Notes: generated from the sequence alone by a model not told the origin. Counted from the first letter of the stretch, positions 1 to 10,481 are shown. The stretch: 64,000 nt of DNA from Epithemia pelagica (GCA_946965045.2 OX337231.1:3162001-3226000); one strand, 5' to 3'. A program made the numbers and translations.

Positions 1-1139
1 AGAGCCACAATGTCATTCATGACAGAATTGGCGGTAGGGAAACGACCGGCTCCTTGTCCAATATAGGTGGAGGCAATCAAGTTGGACGAGATCACTTCCA
101 CAGCATTCGTCGCTCCACTCACAGTAGCCAACGTGTCTGTACCTGCTACGTAGCACGGGGACACGTAGGCTGCAATTTTGGTGTCACCGACTTCTGTGGC
201 GACCCCGATAAGCTTGATGGTTCCACCCATCATTTTGGCGTATTCAAAGTCTAGCTTGGTCAAATCCGTGATTCCGCGACATGAGATCTCCTCTTCGTCC
301 ACTTCCACACCAAATGCTAAACGCATTAAAATACGCAACTTGGAACGAGCATCGAATCCTCCAACGTCGAGGGTAGGATCAGCTTCCGCGTATCCCAAGC
401 GACTAGCCTCGGCCAATGCATCATCATAGGACATCCCATCTTGGTCCATAGCTGTCAGCATAAAGTTCGTACAACCATTGATAATACCACTAAGCATTGT
501 CACTTGATCGCCAGGGAAGTCCGATTGCATGGAGCGGATAACGGGGATTCCGCCGCAAACAGCCGCCTCAAAGCGGAACTCTACAGGAGTCTCACGTGAA
601 GCGTTCACCTCCGCGAGAATATCTTCAATCTCTTGAAGATGTTTCGCAATCAGAGCTTTGTTGGCAGTCACTACATTCTTGCCCGACTGAATGGCTTTGT
701 ACACAACAGTCTTTGCATCCGTAACGCCTCCCATTACTTCCACGACCGTATCGATCGAGTCGTCGTCCAAAATATCATCGTACTTGTCTGTGATGGCACC
801 CACCATGGAGGTATCAAAATCGCGTGGTTTCTCTAAATCTCGTACACACAACTTGGCCACTTCGATCGAGACACCCGTCATTTCTTCGAGGTAACTGTTT
901 TTCTTTTTCAAAATCTCCAAGATACCCCCACCAACAGTCCCTCCTCCAAAAATTCCCAACCTACATGTGCTGGTGGAAGGCTCTGCCGACAAGGACACAG
1001 ATGAAGTGTCACGAACAGTGTTCCCAACTGATCGTGAGAATGTTACGGGAGCTGTCGACAAGGGCGCGAAACCATGGGCTACATGGCTTGCCGCACTGAT
1101 GGCAAGAAACACCAAAGAGTAGCGTCCAAGCGCAGTCAT
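1..1139 (-). CDS. Homoserine dehydrogenase, plastid-targeted (3' end beyond window)
   Basis: Reduces aspartate semialdehyde to homoserine with NAD(P)H, the branch point toward threonine, methionine and isoleucine. The frame is open from an ATG at 1139 to the window edge (379 codons seen), so the C-terminus is missing. Residues 1-23 are a hydrophobic signal peptide followed by FAP (24-26), the diatom plastid ASAFAP-type motif, so a plastid stroma location is inferred. The nucleotide-binding glycine motif GGGTVG lies at 65-70. Further on come the family signatures NVVTANKALIA, GIINGCTNF, EADPTLDVGG and, at the edge, GRFPTANSVMNDIVA. No aspartokinase domain precedes it, so this is the monofunctional form as far as can be seen. 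Confidence 0.93.
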   Translation of the reverse strand, partial: MTALGRYSLVFLAISAASHVAHGFAPLSTAPVTFSRSVGNTVRDTSSVSLSAEPSTSTCRLGIFGGGTVGGGILEILKKKNSYLEEMTGVSIEVAKLCVRDLEKPRDFDTSMVGAITDKYDDILDDDSIDTVVEVMGGVTDAKTVVYKAIQSGKNVVTANKALIAKHLQEIEDILAEVNASRETPVEFRFEAAVCGGIPVIRSMQSDFPGDQVTMLSGIINGCTNFMLTAMDQDGMSYDDALAEASRLGYAEADPTLDVGGFDARSKLRILMRLAFGVEVDEEEISCRGITDLTKLDFEYAKMMGGTIKLIGVATEVGDTKIAAYVSPCYVAGTDTLATVSGATNAVEVISSNLIASTYIGQGAGRFPTANSVMNDIVA

Positions 1140-1699
1140 CTTTGCGAATAGTATAGGGATTGATTGATTCTGTTTCAAACGTTGTATGAATGATGAATGT
1201 AGGGTATCGGTGGTGTCGCATTTATCTCAGCCGTACACTGACATGTGTGAGAAGCGTGAAGTCCAAGATCTTTCCACGCCCCCGATCTTACGGTAAGAGC
1301 GACTTCACTGATCGGGACTCAAGTATCCCAAGTCCCGCGTGGGGTACGTGGTACGTGGTCCCCCATCTAAACTGCACTTTGCGAGCACCTCCCTCAAGAG
1401 CTTTGTTGTCACGTTGGAGGTTCGTTTGCGGTGGATGGAGAGCGGTTGTTTGTCTTCTTGCAATCACGTCCACAACGCATCTCCTCTCATGCCAACCACG
1501 TCCAGCAGTATGGAACATGCACAAACTCATTGAATTCTTCACACTGCCAGAGTCTTCCCCTTCGTCTCATAAAATTGACTGCACACAACAGTTTGGTTGA
1601 CGTGCTCTTCAAATCCATCGACAACAAGCTTTTTCTGCCAGTTTCTTTGTTTCCTGCCACGAGCGCTTGCATTGGTGCTCGACATTCCGTGCGGGTGAA
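1140..1699. promoter_or_regulatory. Divergent intergenic region, homoserine dehydrogenase / histidine phosphatase
   Basis: These 560 bases separate two divergently transcribed genes and must hold both promoters. No convincing coding region is seen; the overlapping small ORFs on both strands lack recognisable content. A short tandem gtacgtg-gtacgtg lies near 1342-1357 inside a local inverted repeat of gggg...cccc. No TATA box could be assigned confidently. Confidence 0.5.
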
Positions 1700-3880
1700 A
1701 TGACGGGCTCAGTGGACGGATCAGTCTGGCCTTCCCCAACGTTGATGTCGGCTCTATTATTTGTGGGAGGAAATGCGTTGTGGTACTACGTACAGTCGTC
1801 CCACGACAACGACGAGAACGGAAGCAGCAATGACTCGGACCAAAATGAATGGTCCTTCTATCTACAGAAACGATTTGAACACAGAATGTCCTATTCATCG
1901 TTTCCAATGCCCTCAAAGTCGGAACAGTTCCAGGACCAAAATGCGAATGACAATGGCTATCACATTGATGCAGAGGAACAGCAACAATGTGAAGACGACG
2001 AACCGCATGACGATACAAATGGAAGTAGCCCTCTTTCGACAGTATCCCACTTATCCAACGACTTTTATCCCAAAAATACCAATTGGAATCACTTTGAAGC
2101 ATGTTCAGAAACCAAGGCAAACAAGAAAACAGCATCCAAGAAAAGGGGTGAATGTGCCACGGGGAACATCACTCGTGAGCAAAACATGCTCTCCAACGAG
2201 CAATCCATCGATGGCAGGTCACCAAATCGGTACGAAAGAGAAGCAGGATCCATGTGGATGTCGTTGGAAGGTGATCGTGCAGCTAGTGTTCGAAACATTG
2301 TTTCGGTCGCATCCGCTTCTTCTGCTCATCAACGTCTTTCCGACGACGAAGAAACGACAGATGGTGAAGACTCTCAAGCGTCACGAGATCACTTTGTGTG
2401 GACCGATTCGGAATACAGAGCCTCGTACAATCTTAAAAAGCAACAAATGGCAACTGCTCGCGACCAGTCAGAGGGACTTGCTCTTCCCGTCATCCTATCG
2501 GAGCGAAACGTGACTTTGGACCAGTCTTTGCCGACAAGCGGCTTGACTACACCGGCCTTTTCTATGCCTAGTTCCGTGGAAGGAAGCATCTCTGGTGATG
2601 ACAAACAACAACTTGATATCGATAGCAACATGGCAGTGCCGGAGAAAACTTTGTTGGGAGCTGACAAACCTGGTTCACATTCAACGGCTTCGTCTCCTCC
2701 CTTGGCCCTTTCAACCGGAACGAGTACGGACACAGATCGAGTTGCTAACACCCGTCAGCACGACCATACCCTTCAGGACGGGTCCACAGGTCCTACTCTT
2801 CCCAAGATTGTTCCCAAAGCTATGACCGGGAGCGTGAGTACCAAGCCATCCTCACTCATCCCGGCTAATGGCCAAAAGCTCCCTTCCCGAGCTTCTTCTG
2901 AACCTCATTCAAGCAGCATGAAAACCTCGGTCGGGAATCGATTGTTTCAACGGGCTCAATCTGGGCCCTCAGCTCGGACACGTGTCCCCGTTTCAGAACA
3001 TCGTGCTAATTACAACGCTCGAATCATGCCTCATAAACTGATCCTCATTCGACACGGACAATCCATGGGGAACATTGATGAGACAATGTACAGTACCACT
3101 CCTGATAATGCTATTCCTCTTACGAAACTCGGATGGCAGCAAGCCCGAGCGGCAGGACAGCGCTTGAAGCAAGTCCTCAATGGATCCGGAGACGTTCATT
3201 TTATCGTTTCTCCATATGTTCGCACTGTGGAGACGTTTCATGGCATTGTGTCGGCCTGGTCAGACCCGGAAAAAGATTTCAATCACCTTCAAGATCCGCT
3301 CGAACGACGCAAGGCGTGGTATGGAGAACTTGTCAAACAGGGGCTTTCGTGGTCGGAAGACCCCAGAATTCGTGAACAAGATTTTGGAAATCTTCAAGAT
3401 CCGGTCAAGATCAAGGCAGCCAAGAAAGAGCGTAATCAATTTGGGGCATTTTACTATCGGTTCGCACATGGTGAATCCGGTGCAGACGTGTTTGATCGGA
3501 TCAGCACGTTCTTGGATTCCCTGTGGAGATCGTTTGATGCTCATCCGAGTCGAAACTTTGTCTTGGTCACTCATGGCATTTCCATCCGGGTGCTCCTTGC
3601 ACGATACTTTCGATACACGATCGATCAATTTCATCTTCTTTCGAATCCTCGCAATTGTGAAATGGTTGTCCTGACTCATGATGGACACGGAAGACTTCAA
3701 ATGGCCGGCCGACATGAACTGGAGATGACCCAGGCCACCGGACCAACGGTAAATGGCGATGGCCTAGCTATGCGCTACAAATACAGGAAGCGTTTGCGGG
3801 TGCTTCCTCCGGACCACATTCGACGAGTTCGGATTCGAATCTGCTCTAGCGAATACGAAGCAGAAGATGATGACGAGTAA
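1700..3880 (+). CDS. Histidine-phosphatase (phosphoglycerate-mutase-like) protein with long disordered N-terminus
   Basis: A 726-residue protein. The C-terminal part (about residues 440-680) is a histidine phosphatase superfamily domain. It has the catalytic LIRHGQSMGN motif, SPYVRTVET with the second arginine, REQDFGNLQ with the acidic residue, and VTHGISIRV with the second histidine. REQDFGN plus FYRFAHGES places it near the plant/yeast AT74/DET1-type phosphatases rather than glycolytic mutases; the substrate is unknown. The N-terminal 430 residues are Ser/Thr/Asp/Glu-rich and probably disordered. Residues about 14-31 are hydrophobic (LMSALLFVGGNALWYYV) and could anchor the protein in a membrane. 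ATG 1700 is the first in-frame ATG; the frame opens upstream only through TTG codons. It ends 121 bp before the end of the convergent J-domain gene. Confidence 0.85.
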   Translation: MTGSVDGSVWPSPTLMSALLFVGGNALWYYVQSSHDNDENGSSNDSDQNEWSFYLQKRFEHRMSYSSFPMPSKSEQFQDQNANDNGYHIDAEEQQQCEDDEPHDDTNGSSPLSTVSHLSNDFYPKNTNWNHFEACSETKANKKTASKKRGECATGNITREQNMLSNEQSIDGRSPNRYEREAGSMWMSLEGDRAASVRNIVSVASASSAHQRLSDDEETTDGEDSQASRDHFVWTDSEYRASYNLKKQQMATARDQSEGLALPVILSERNVTLDQSLPTSGLTTPAFSMPSSVEGSISGDDKQQLDIDSNMAVPEKTLLGADKPGSHSTASSPPLALSTGTSTDTDRVANTRQHDHTLQDGSTGPTLPKIVPKAMTGSVSTKPSSLIPANGQKLPSRASSEPHSSSMKTSVGNRLFQRAQSGPSARTRVPVSEHRANYNARIMPHKLILIRHGQSMGNIDETMYSTTPDNAIPLTKLGWQQARAAGQRLKQVLNGSGDVHFIVSPYVRTVETFHGIVSAWSDPEKDFNHLQDPLERRKAWYGELVKQGLSWSEDPRIREQDFGNLQDPVKIKAAKKERNQFGAFYYRFAHGESGADVFDRISTFLDSLWRSFDAHPSRNFVLVTHGISIRVLLARYFRYTIDQFHLLSNPRNCEMVVLTHDGHGRLQMAGRHELEMTQATGPTVNGDGLAMRYKYRKRLRVLPPDHIRRVRIRICSSEYEAEDDDE

Positions 3881-4001
3881 ATCGTTGGCCGGAAAGTCGC
3901 ACCCGGACGGTTCACAATCACAATAGACTTGTATTCTACAAAACGACGTCAATTCAGGGGAATGGCGATGACAAATAAACTCACTGTGTCTAGTAAAAAA
4001 T

Positions 4002-6680
4002 TTATGATCGAATCCAGCCAAGATCTTCTTCCTTCTTTTTGTGTTCTTCGAAAGCATCGTTGAGAATATCCCAAAGCAGCTTGATTAGGAAAGACTGGTC
4101 GGCTGTCAAGTCACTTGGCAACTTGTCAGGATGCAAGAAGAAACGTAGCTTACGCACGGTCTTGTTCAATTTGTCGTCGTCGATGCGGTTTTGTGGTGCT
4201 CCAGTAGAAATGTCACTGAATTGGACGACCTTCCACTTCTTGAAATAGTCGTGCCCAGCCACTCCAAAACTTGGAGGGAACACGGTATGAACAGTTGTGA
4301 GCAATGCTTCAACGGGCTTTAAAGCCTGAAGCATAGGCGGTTGCAACGCCCAGTGGACCAGCAGTCCATGCTTAATTTGCTGATTTGCGGCAGCACCGTC
4401 AGACTCCGCATTAGCCATTTTTGCGTACTTTTGACTGATTGGGGATTGAGGTGCTTCCTGTCGAGGTGGTGGGGGAGCCTGTTGTGAATGAGGTTGTTGT
4501 GCATGAGGAGTTCTTGGTTGTTGAGGATGCTGTTGCTGTTGATGGGCACCGTAGAAACTCCCAGGATGCTGCTGTTGCGCATACTGCTGTTGATGGTGCT
4601 GAGCATGCGAAGGAGGAGTACGTTGTTGCTGCTGTCCAGGGTGATGGAAATGCTGTTGTTGCTGTTGTTGGTACGCATGTTGCTGTTGCGCATATCCGTG
4701 GGGCGGTGGTCCATGAGGAGGATGTTGTGGTTGTGGGCGCTGTTGTTGTTGAGGAGGAGGACGATGGGGATGTTGTTGCTGCGCATGTTGCTGGTGCGGG
4801 GGCGGTGCATGAGCATGCCACTGCGGTTGTTGTGGTGCCGAGCCATTGGCGTGTGCCCATTGTTCCGCTTGTCGTCGTCGACGGAGCTCTTCTTCTCTCA
4901 TGCGTGCTTCTTGTTCTTCCTTGAGGCGTTGCTGACGTGCAGCTTCCTCCTGCTGTTCTTGCCACAATCTCTGTTGTCGTCCATACTCTTCTTGTTGCTT
5001 TCGCATTTGTTCTTGACGTTCCTTTTCTTGCATCTCTGCCATACGTCGTCGGTGTTCTGCTTCTTCGCGTTCTCGTCGCTCATTTTCCAGACGAATTCGT
5101 TCTTCCTCCTCTCGTCGTTTTCGTTCCGATTCTTGTTGCTGTCGAACGCGTTCAGCTATTCGTTGTCGGTGTACTTCTTCGTCTGCGGCACGACGGGCAG
5201 CTTCTGCTGCCGCTGCTTCTTCTTCCTTCTCATGACGTACTCGCTCGGCCTCTTCTTTCAACCGAGCAGCTTCTTCGGCTTGTTTCATACGTTGTTCTTC
5301 GGCGGCAGAGGCGTCCGCTTTGCGTTGTTGCTCGGCAGCTTTCTCTTCGGCGGCGGCCGCTGCTCTACGCTGTTGTTCTTCATTGACACGACGTTCATGA
5401 TCCATTCGCTCTTTTTCAACTCGAAGTCGTTCCAGTTCTTCTTGTTGCTTTCGCTTAAAATTTTCACTTGGACTATCGGCTTGAGAGGCCATGATGCGAT
5501 CAACGACAGTTTCCAGTTCCTTTCGTTCCATGCCTGCTGTTTGCACACCGGCTCCATGAGCAATGGCCCGGAGTTCTTTAATCGATCGATGCGGTGGCGG
5601 GTGATCAGCGCTTTTCTTTTCCTCTTCGTCAAAAGGATAGTGACTGGGATTGTTTTTCTTGTCCTCAGCCCTGTCTTTGTTCTTGCCCTTTGGAGAGTGG
5701 TCTCTCTTTGCTCCCTTTTTCTCATTCGAAGATGTGGTGGCAGCTTCCGAGTCTGCCGACGATCCTTTGACATGCTTACTGCTCTTTACTTTTTTTAACC
5801 GTTTTCCTTCTTTGGTTGCCGTCAAAATCTCCACCCAACTCTTGGCAGCTTCAGAGTCTTTGGGGCAACGAAAGACAAACTCGTCTTGTAAATTAAATAC
5901 TTTGAGAGCAAACCGATTATCTGCACTGTAATCGAAATGAGTGACTTCTTCAATCCACTTGACTGGGATTTGATGCAAGGCTTCCAATTCCTTTTGGTTT
6001 TGGGCATTGACAATTTGTCGTTGAATCCACAGGGTGGTTTCTTCTCCCTTCTTTCGCCCTTCCACCAAGGATGCGAGAACCTCTTTCCAAGTGGATCGGA
6101 GCCTTGAACGACGTTGCTGTTCAATCCATCCACTGGCCAAGAGGGCAGATTTAGGATTGGTGGCACGCTGAAATTCCGCTCGTCCAGCAAGCACTTTGAC
6201 GCCTGCTGTCTTTTCTTCTTTGGGCGATATCGATTTTGAATCCTCCTGTTGCTTGATGGAAGTGTCATCATTGATGCCAGGAATGACAGGGAAGGAGAAA
6301 AAGCTCGAGCCAGACTTTTTGTTATTTTCCGCATTGCTGGCTTCCTGCAATTCGGCCTTGACTCGATTGGCATTCTTGCGACTGGTTTCCGCCTTTTGTT
6401 CGGTTGTCGTTGGACCAGATGGGTCCATCATTTCACCCAGCATGGCACTCATCGTAGGAGCCGGTTTGTTGACTGTATTCGACGCCGGATTGCTGCTATT
6501 GTCAGTCCCATTGGACGACGCAGATGGCCCATTTTCCATGTACAACAAAAATGCCTCCAATGTTCGAGTCAACACTGGGTCGTCGCGTTTTCCTTGTTTC
6601 ACCAGTTCGGCAGACTCCATCAACAGCGCCGCCAAATCATTTTTCTGATGGTTTTTGCTTCCCCGCCAGAAATCACCCAT
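4002..6680 (-). CDS. PH-like / coiled-coil / Q-H-P-rich protein with C-terminal J-like domain
   Basis: An 892-residue single-exon protein. In order: a Ser/Asn-rich start; a PH-like fold at about 160-285 (GWIEQQRRSRLRSTWKEV ... KSWVEIL); a short SAP-like helical pair at about 360-397 (SIKELRAIAHGAGV ... RKELETVVDRI); a long Glu/Arg/Ala-rich coiled coil at about 400-605; a Gln/His/Pro-rich tract at about 610-745; and a C-terminal region with FFLHPDKLPSD, a J-domain HPD signature in auxilin-like context. A J domain recruits Hsp70, so a scaffold that brings Hsp70 to a membrane or vesicle coat is a reasonable inference but not shown. ATG 6680 (MGDFWRG) is the first ATG; upstream the frame opens with TTG. 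The Q/H-rich tract is built from CAG/CAA/CAT runs likely to vary in length. Confidence 0.8.
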   Translation of the reverse strand: MGDFWRGSKNHQKNDLAALLMESAELVKQGKRDDPVLTRTLEAFLLYMENGPSASSNGTDNSSNPASNTVNKPAPTMSAMLGEMMDPSGPTTTEQKAETSRKNANRVKAELQEASNAENNKKSGSSFFSFPVIPGINDDTSIKQQEDSKSISPKEEKTAGVKVLAGRAEFQRATNPKSALLASGWIEQQRRSRLRSTWKEVLASLVEGRKKGEETTLWIQRQIVNAQNQKELEALHQIPVKWIEEVTHFDYSADNRFALKVFNLQDEFVFRCPKDSEAAKSWVEILTATKEGKRLKKVKSSKHVKGSSADSEAATTSSNEKKGAKRDHSPKGKNKDRAEDKKNNPSHYPFDEEEKKSADHPPPHRSIKELRAIAHGAGVQTAGMERKELETVVDRIMASQADSPSENFKRKQQEELERLRVEKERMDHERRVNEEQQRRAAAAAEEKAAEQQRKADASAAEEQRMKQAEEAARLKEEAERVRHEKEEEAAAAEAARRAADEEVHRQRIAERVRQQQESERKRREEEERIRLENERREREEAEHRRRMAEMQEKERQEQMRKQQEEYGRQQRLWQEQQEEAARQQRLKEEQEARMREEELRRRRQAEQWAHANGSAPQQPQWHAHAPPPHQQHAQQQHPHRPPPQQQQRPQPQHPPHGPPPHGYAQQQHAYQQQQQQHFHHPGQQQQRTPPSHAQHHQQQYAQQQHPGSFYGAHQQQQHPQQPRTPHAQQPHSQQAPPPPRQEAPQSPISQKYAKMANAESDGAAANQQIKHGLLVHWALQPPMLQALKPVEALLTTVHTVFPPSFGVAGHDYFKKWKVVQFSDISTGAPQNRIDDDKLNKTVRKLRFFLHPDKLPSDLTADQSFLIKLLWDILNDAFEEHKKKEEDLGWIRS

Positions 6681-7308
6681 TTTGTAGGATGAAACCAGTT
6701 GCACCAATTACAACCACAAAAGCTTAAAATTCAGGCGCAGCCACCTTTTCTCGCAGACAGTTGAAACACGACGGAAGCGGTGATCCAAGAATCGATTTTC
6801 AAAACAGTTCACGATTATGAACAACTTGGAATTCAAAAAGCGAGATGTCTTGGACCGATTGAATCCCTCGTTGAGGCGTCGTCCTTTGCCTTTTTCTTGC
6901 CCCTCTGTTGGACTCTCTGCTTGGTCGAGCGACCGCGAAAGTTGTTGAGCACACACGCAATAAAAACACACGACAAACGACGAATCGAACGGAACGAAGA
7001 ACTGATTGCAAGAGCTCTCGCGTGTCGTTCGATGGATCGTATAAACCGAGAAAGAGAGGTTATCCTACGACAATAGAACAGTCTAAGTCTCAAAGTCTCA
7101 AGGCGTTGGTGGTCTCGAGTGAATGTGTGTGTTTGTTCTTGTTTACTTCGGCAGCTATCGCCTGCCACGCTCTCGGCAGGTTCCTTCCACAAATTCCAAG
7201 TCCCTTTTGTGGAACGCGGATCCAACTCCGCTCCATTTGCGCACCACGCGCGAAACAGCTACATTATTTTCCTGCGCGGGACTAAAAATGACGCTCAATA
7301 CTATTATT
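6681..7308. other. Intergenic region before the DNA transposon
   Basis: About 630 bases upstream of the J-domain gene, ending at the transposon's left target site. It should hold that gene's promoter. Overlapping short ORFs on both strands show no family signature, and I see no gene. Confidence 0.5.
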
Positions 7309-7325
7309 ACTAGAGGCAACCTGAC
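7309..7325 (+). repeat. Left terminus: ACT target copy plus 14-bp terminal inverted repeat
   Basis: ACT followed by agaggcaacctgac. The 14 bases match the reverse complement of the right end without mismatch, and similarity continues weakly inward (gtttggc here, tttggc at the right end read inward). Confidence 0.8.
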
Positions 7326-7504
7326 GGTTTGGCGCATGAGTCACGCCGTAATTCCTGAGTCACGACCATGTTGCCCTTTTTCAATTTTAAGCAGCGGAAT
7401 AGACAGAGCTCGATGAGCTCTATCTGCTGATAATATTTGTTTTGAAAAAGATCAACACCCGGTCGAGTTATTCAGGATTTTCTGGATTTCTGGATTCAGG
7501 GAGC

Positions 7505-7659
7505 TGGGGTAATCCTGAGCAGCTCGCTGTCATGCCAGGCAAAGTCTGACTACAAAGCAGAACACGACCAGAACGCTTAATCGATGTACTATGGCATAAA
7601 CTATGAACATGGACAAATAGAGAACTAATAGAAAGATTTAGGCCCACCACCACCCGGTT
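7505..7659 (+). repeat. Left internal inverted repeat arm of the transposon
   Basis: Bases 7505-7527 (tggggtaatcctgagcag...) recur inverted at 10612-10634 with one mismatch. Bases 7643-7659 (cccaccaccacccggtt) recur inverted at 10482-10498 without mismatch. Their spacing is almost equal on both sides (115 and 113 bp), so this is one long, partly decayed inverted repeat framing the coding core. Confidence 0.75.
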
Positions 7660-7691
7660 TTTGCAACCGCCCCAAATCATACTACATTAAT

Positions 7692-8763
7692 TTACAGACG
7701 CACCATCTTGTGTTTCATGCCACCTTCAAACTTGGCGTCCGGCTCATGTAGGGAAATCAACAACGCTCTGAATCCGTTTGTTGTGTCGTACATAAATTCG
7801 TAGTCGAACCTGCTTTGGACCATGAAAGGAAGAGAAAGAGAAAACTTTGACCTGACAAAGTCTGTTTCTCTTTTTCGCATCTGATTCATGGCGTCTTCCA
7901 AAGCAAGTTTCATTCGTAGGTTTTTCTCCTCGACATGCCACTCTCTGTGCATGTGTTGGGTTAGATAATGGATATGAGTTGCGTTGTCAGGCCAAATTAC
8001 CTTCACATGTACCTGTAGCTGGCTCGGATCCACTTCAATCAAGCAATTTGTTGTGTCTTCATGTGCAATACCTGTAGGCAACACCACCAAAATCACCAAA
8101 TGACGCTGTTTCTTGTCGTCGACCCACTGTGTCAAGACATGAGGAGGCTCCCAATTCCTCATCATTTCATTACCACTGTCTTCTTCATTTGTCTTTTTCC
8201 TCTTTTGTTGTAGTTGTACCTGTAGTGTCTCCTGTAATGGCATGGATCCTGCCGCCCTTTTCTTCACCATAGCATCGTCACTGACAACAGACTCAGGAGC
8301 GACCTTGGCAGCAACACCTGGTCATAAAAGACAATAAACCACAACAGGTAAGGACAGTGACTCAACAATCAAACAAACAGTGTACACTGGCACTTACCTT
8401 GTCCTTTGGACGACCCAAACAAAGAAGGAGCTGGTTTGAGATCTCCATCATTGGGGTTCCTTACCTTTCCATCCATAGATGGGGCCGTCTCACCACCACC
8501 CAACAACTCATGACCAGTCTCTCTCTCATGTTGATCCTTCAAGTGGACTTGGTATTTTTTTTGGCTTTGTTGAGTGCCGACCTGAATGATTCCAATTTGT
8601 ACTTTTGGAAAACAGCGTGTTCCAACCACACAGATTTGGGTGTGGCGCTCTCCAGAATCAAGCCTTCTGACACGATTTTGTCAAGGAATTCGGCATCTTT
8701 CGACTTTGAATCCCACGAAAGTAGGGCACCCTCACCCAAAGTGTTGCGGCCAGACCTGGTCAT
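7692..8763 (-). pseudogene. Second gene of the Harbinger-like element, broken by a frameshift
   Basis: Read from ATG 8763 (MTRSGRNTLGEG), the frame runs to a stop just past an A8 run (T8 on the plus strand, 8555-8562). The neighbouring frame then carries on sensibly (KKYQVHLKDQHERETGHE) to SSKGQG and a consensus donor (GTAAGT). A 3' acceptor (ACCAG, near 8317-8321) leads into GVAAKVAPES and the last exon (ATG 8270 in frame), ending at 7692. A one-base indel in the A-run would restore one protein of about 300 residues. The protein has a basic KKRKK-like patch and no domain I recognise. Its place, divergent from the transposase, suits the accessory DNA-binding protein of Harbinger elements, but no Myb signature is clear. 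A sequencing error in the homopolymer is the alternative. Confidence 0.6.
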
Positions 8764-8956
8764 CGGAGTATAGGTACTATTAGTACGTAAAACAAAAGCG
8801 CGAGGGAGTGCAAAACCAGACTGGTCTGTTCGCACGAAAACTAATTATGACCCTAAAAACAGTTCACCAAAATCCGGATTGGGTCGGTTTTCATCATGGA
8901 CTCCATTTTTCAATCGAGGAGGCCATGCCCAATTTGGCTCCAATTCTGAAAGTAGT

Positions 8957-9180
8957 GCGACCCACGTATTGCCCTTACCTTGGGTCAACCGTGGGTCGTT
9001 CGTCCAAGTGAATTGGGCACTTATAAGGTGTCCTGGGTCGGTTTTAAAAAACGAGCTGGGTCGATTTTTTCGAGCCAGGTCGTTTTTTCAAAACCGACCC
9101 AGGACACTTTCTAGTGGTTCAAATGATATAATCAAGCGACCCACAGTTAACCCAAGATCAGGGCAATATGTGGGTCGCTT
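8957..9180. repeat. Large imperfect palindrome with central 80-bp hairpin
   Basis: The left arm (8957-9000) and right arm (9134-9180) are inverted copies with scattered mismatches. Each arm is itself bounded by gcgacccac...gtgggtcg. Between them, 9028-9045 (gtgtcctgggtcggtttt) and 9090-9107 are perfect 18-bp inverted arms of a hairpin. It lies between the divergent transposase and accessory gene, so it may be a fold-back MITE or part of the element's bidirectional control region. Confidence 0.75.
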
Positions 9181-9518
9181 AAGATGTAGAAAGTAATAGG
9201 ATGTTGGCGAGGTAGGGCCATTCAGAAATTCCAGTTTTTGAATGAAAACGATTTTTGAATCGATTTCTGCACCGTTCCAGGCCGGTTCCAATGACCGGAC
9301 ACGAATTCGAATTGGTCACTATATGTAGAACAGTACAAAGTTTAGTGTCACTGCTCAACTGACCAGCCAATCAAATGAACGTGATGAAATTCCAAAAAAC
9401 CTGTTCCAATGAACTGACAGTACAACACACAGACAGACCGAGATCAGAGTAAAGGTGTGGTCAGCATCGCGACACACACTGAGCAAACATAAATTTTCCA
9501 AAGCGGTTTTCTCCCACC

Positions 9519-10457
9519 ATGTTGGTGACACAACGAACATTCATCAACTTGGCTCTGCCAATGCTTGGTAGAGCAAGACACTCACACTCACTTGATTTCT
9601 CACGTGCTTTTCGTTCTTACTTTGGAATGTCTCCTTTGCTCTGTGTTCATGTGTGGGATGAACTGGACAGTTCATTGCCCAAAGGTGCATCGCCTCGTCA
9701 TTTGTTGTGGACACTGGCTCTTCTGAAAGTCTATGCTACAGAGGATGTTATGGTCTCAATAGCCAAAACAATGAGGAAGACCTACAGGAAGTGGGTCAAA
9801 GTGTTTGTAAATTTGTTGTATAGTGGTCTTAATTATGTAAGTACATGGCCCTACATGAATTTGCCATGAAGTTGTCCTCCTCATATCTCACCATTGCTGT
9901 TGTTCTTATAACAGATTGTATGGGACAATAGGGTTGATTGTTGTGTACCTGGACAGGTCTGTTTCATTAGTTTGGATGGTACTGACTTCAGGATTTTGGA
10001 GCCGTCACCTTTTGATCCAAAATGGTACTCGCACAAGTTCAAGGGAGCAGGTGTGAGGTATGAGGTGGGAATCTGCCTGAAAACTGGCTGGATAGTGTGG
10101 TGGAATGGTGCATTCCCTTATGGCGCTTGGCCAGACCTACGGATTGCCAGAGACTGGCTTGTTCAAGAGCTACTACCGAATGAGAAAGTGATTGCTGATG
10201 GTGGTTACAACGATTCTGGATGCTACTTTGTCACACCTACTGGAAGAAATGACTATCAAGACAAGATGATGGCTGATGCCAGGGCAAGACATGAAACTGT
10301 CAACAATTTACTGAAACATTACAATATCTTAAAGGAGAAATACAGAGGAGATCTGGATGGGCATCACAAGGTGTTTGGAGCAGTGGTGAATCTGGTTCAG
10401 ATGAAGATTGAAAATGGTGAGGCGAAAGTGTTTCAGATGGAAGTGGAAGATGACTAG
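9519..10457 (+). CDS. PIF/Harbinger-type DDE transposase, two exons
   Basis: Join 9519..9836 and 9915..10457, giving 286 residues. The donor is TAT|GTAAGT and the acceptor ATAACAG|ATT, a 78-bp intron. Splicing joins SGLNY to IVWDNRVDCC in phase and adds FISLDGTDFRI. The DDE triad is visible as SLDGTDF, VIADGGY and ARHETVNN, the pattern of the DDE_Tnp_4 superfamily that cuts and joins transposon ends. ATG 9519 follows an ACC-type context. The frame is intact, so the element could still supply transposase. About 286 residues is shorter than many Harbinger transposases, and an upstream exon cannot be excluded. Confidence 0.85.
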
Positions 10458-10481
10458 CAGTACAAATATGTAGCAGTTATG

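Noticed and set aside
4439-5798. Long plus-strand ORFs, one of 436 codons
   Set aside because: They are antisense shadows of the Q/H-rich and coiled-coil region of the J-domain protein and read as Leu/Ser/Phe or Val/Ala repeats.
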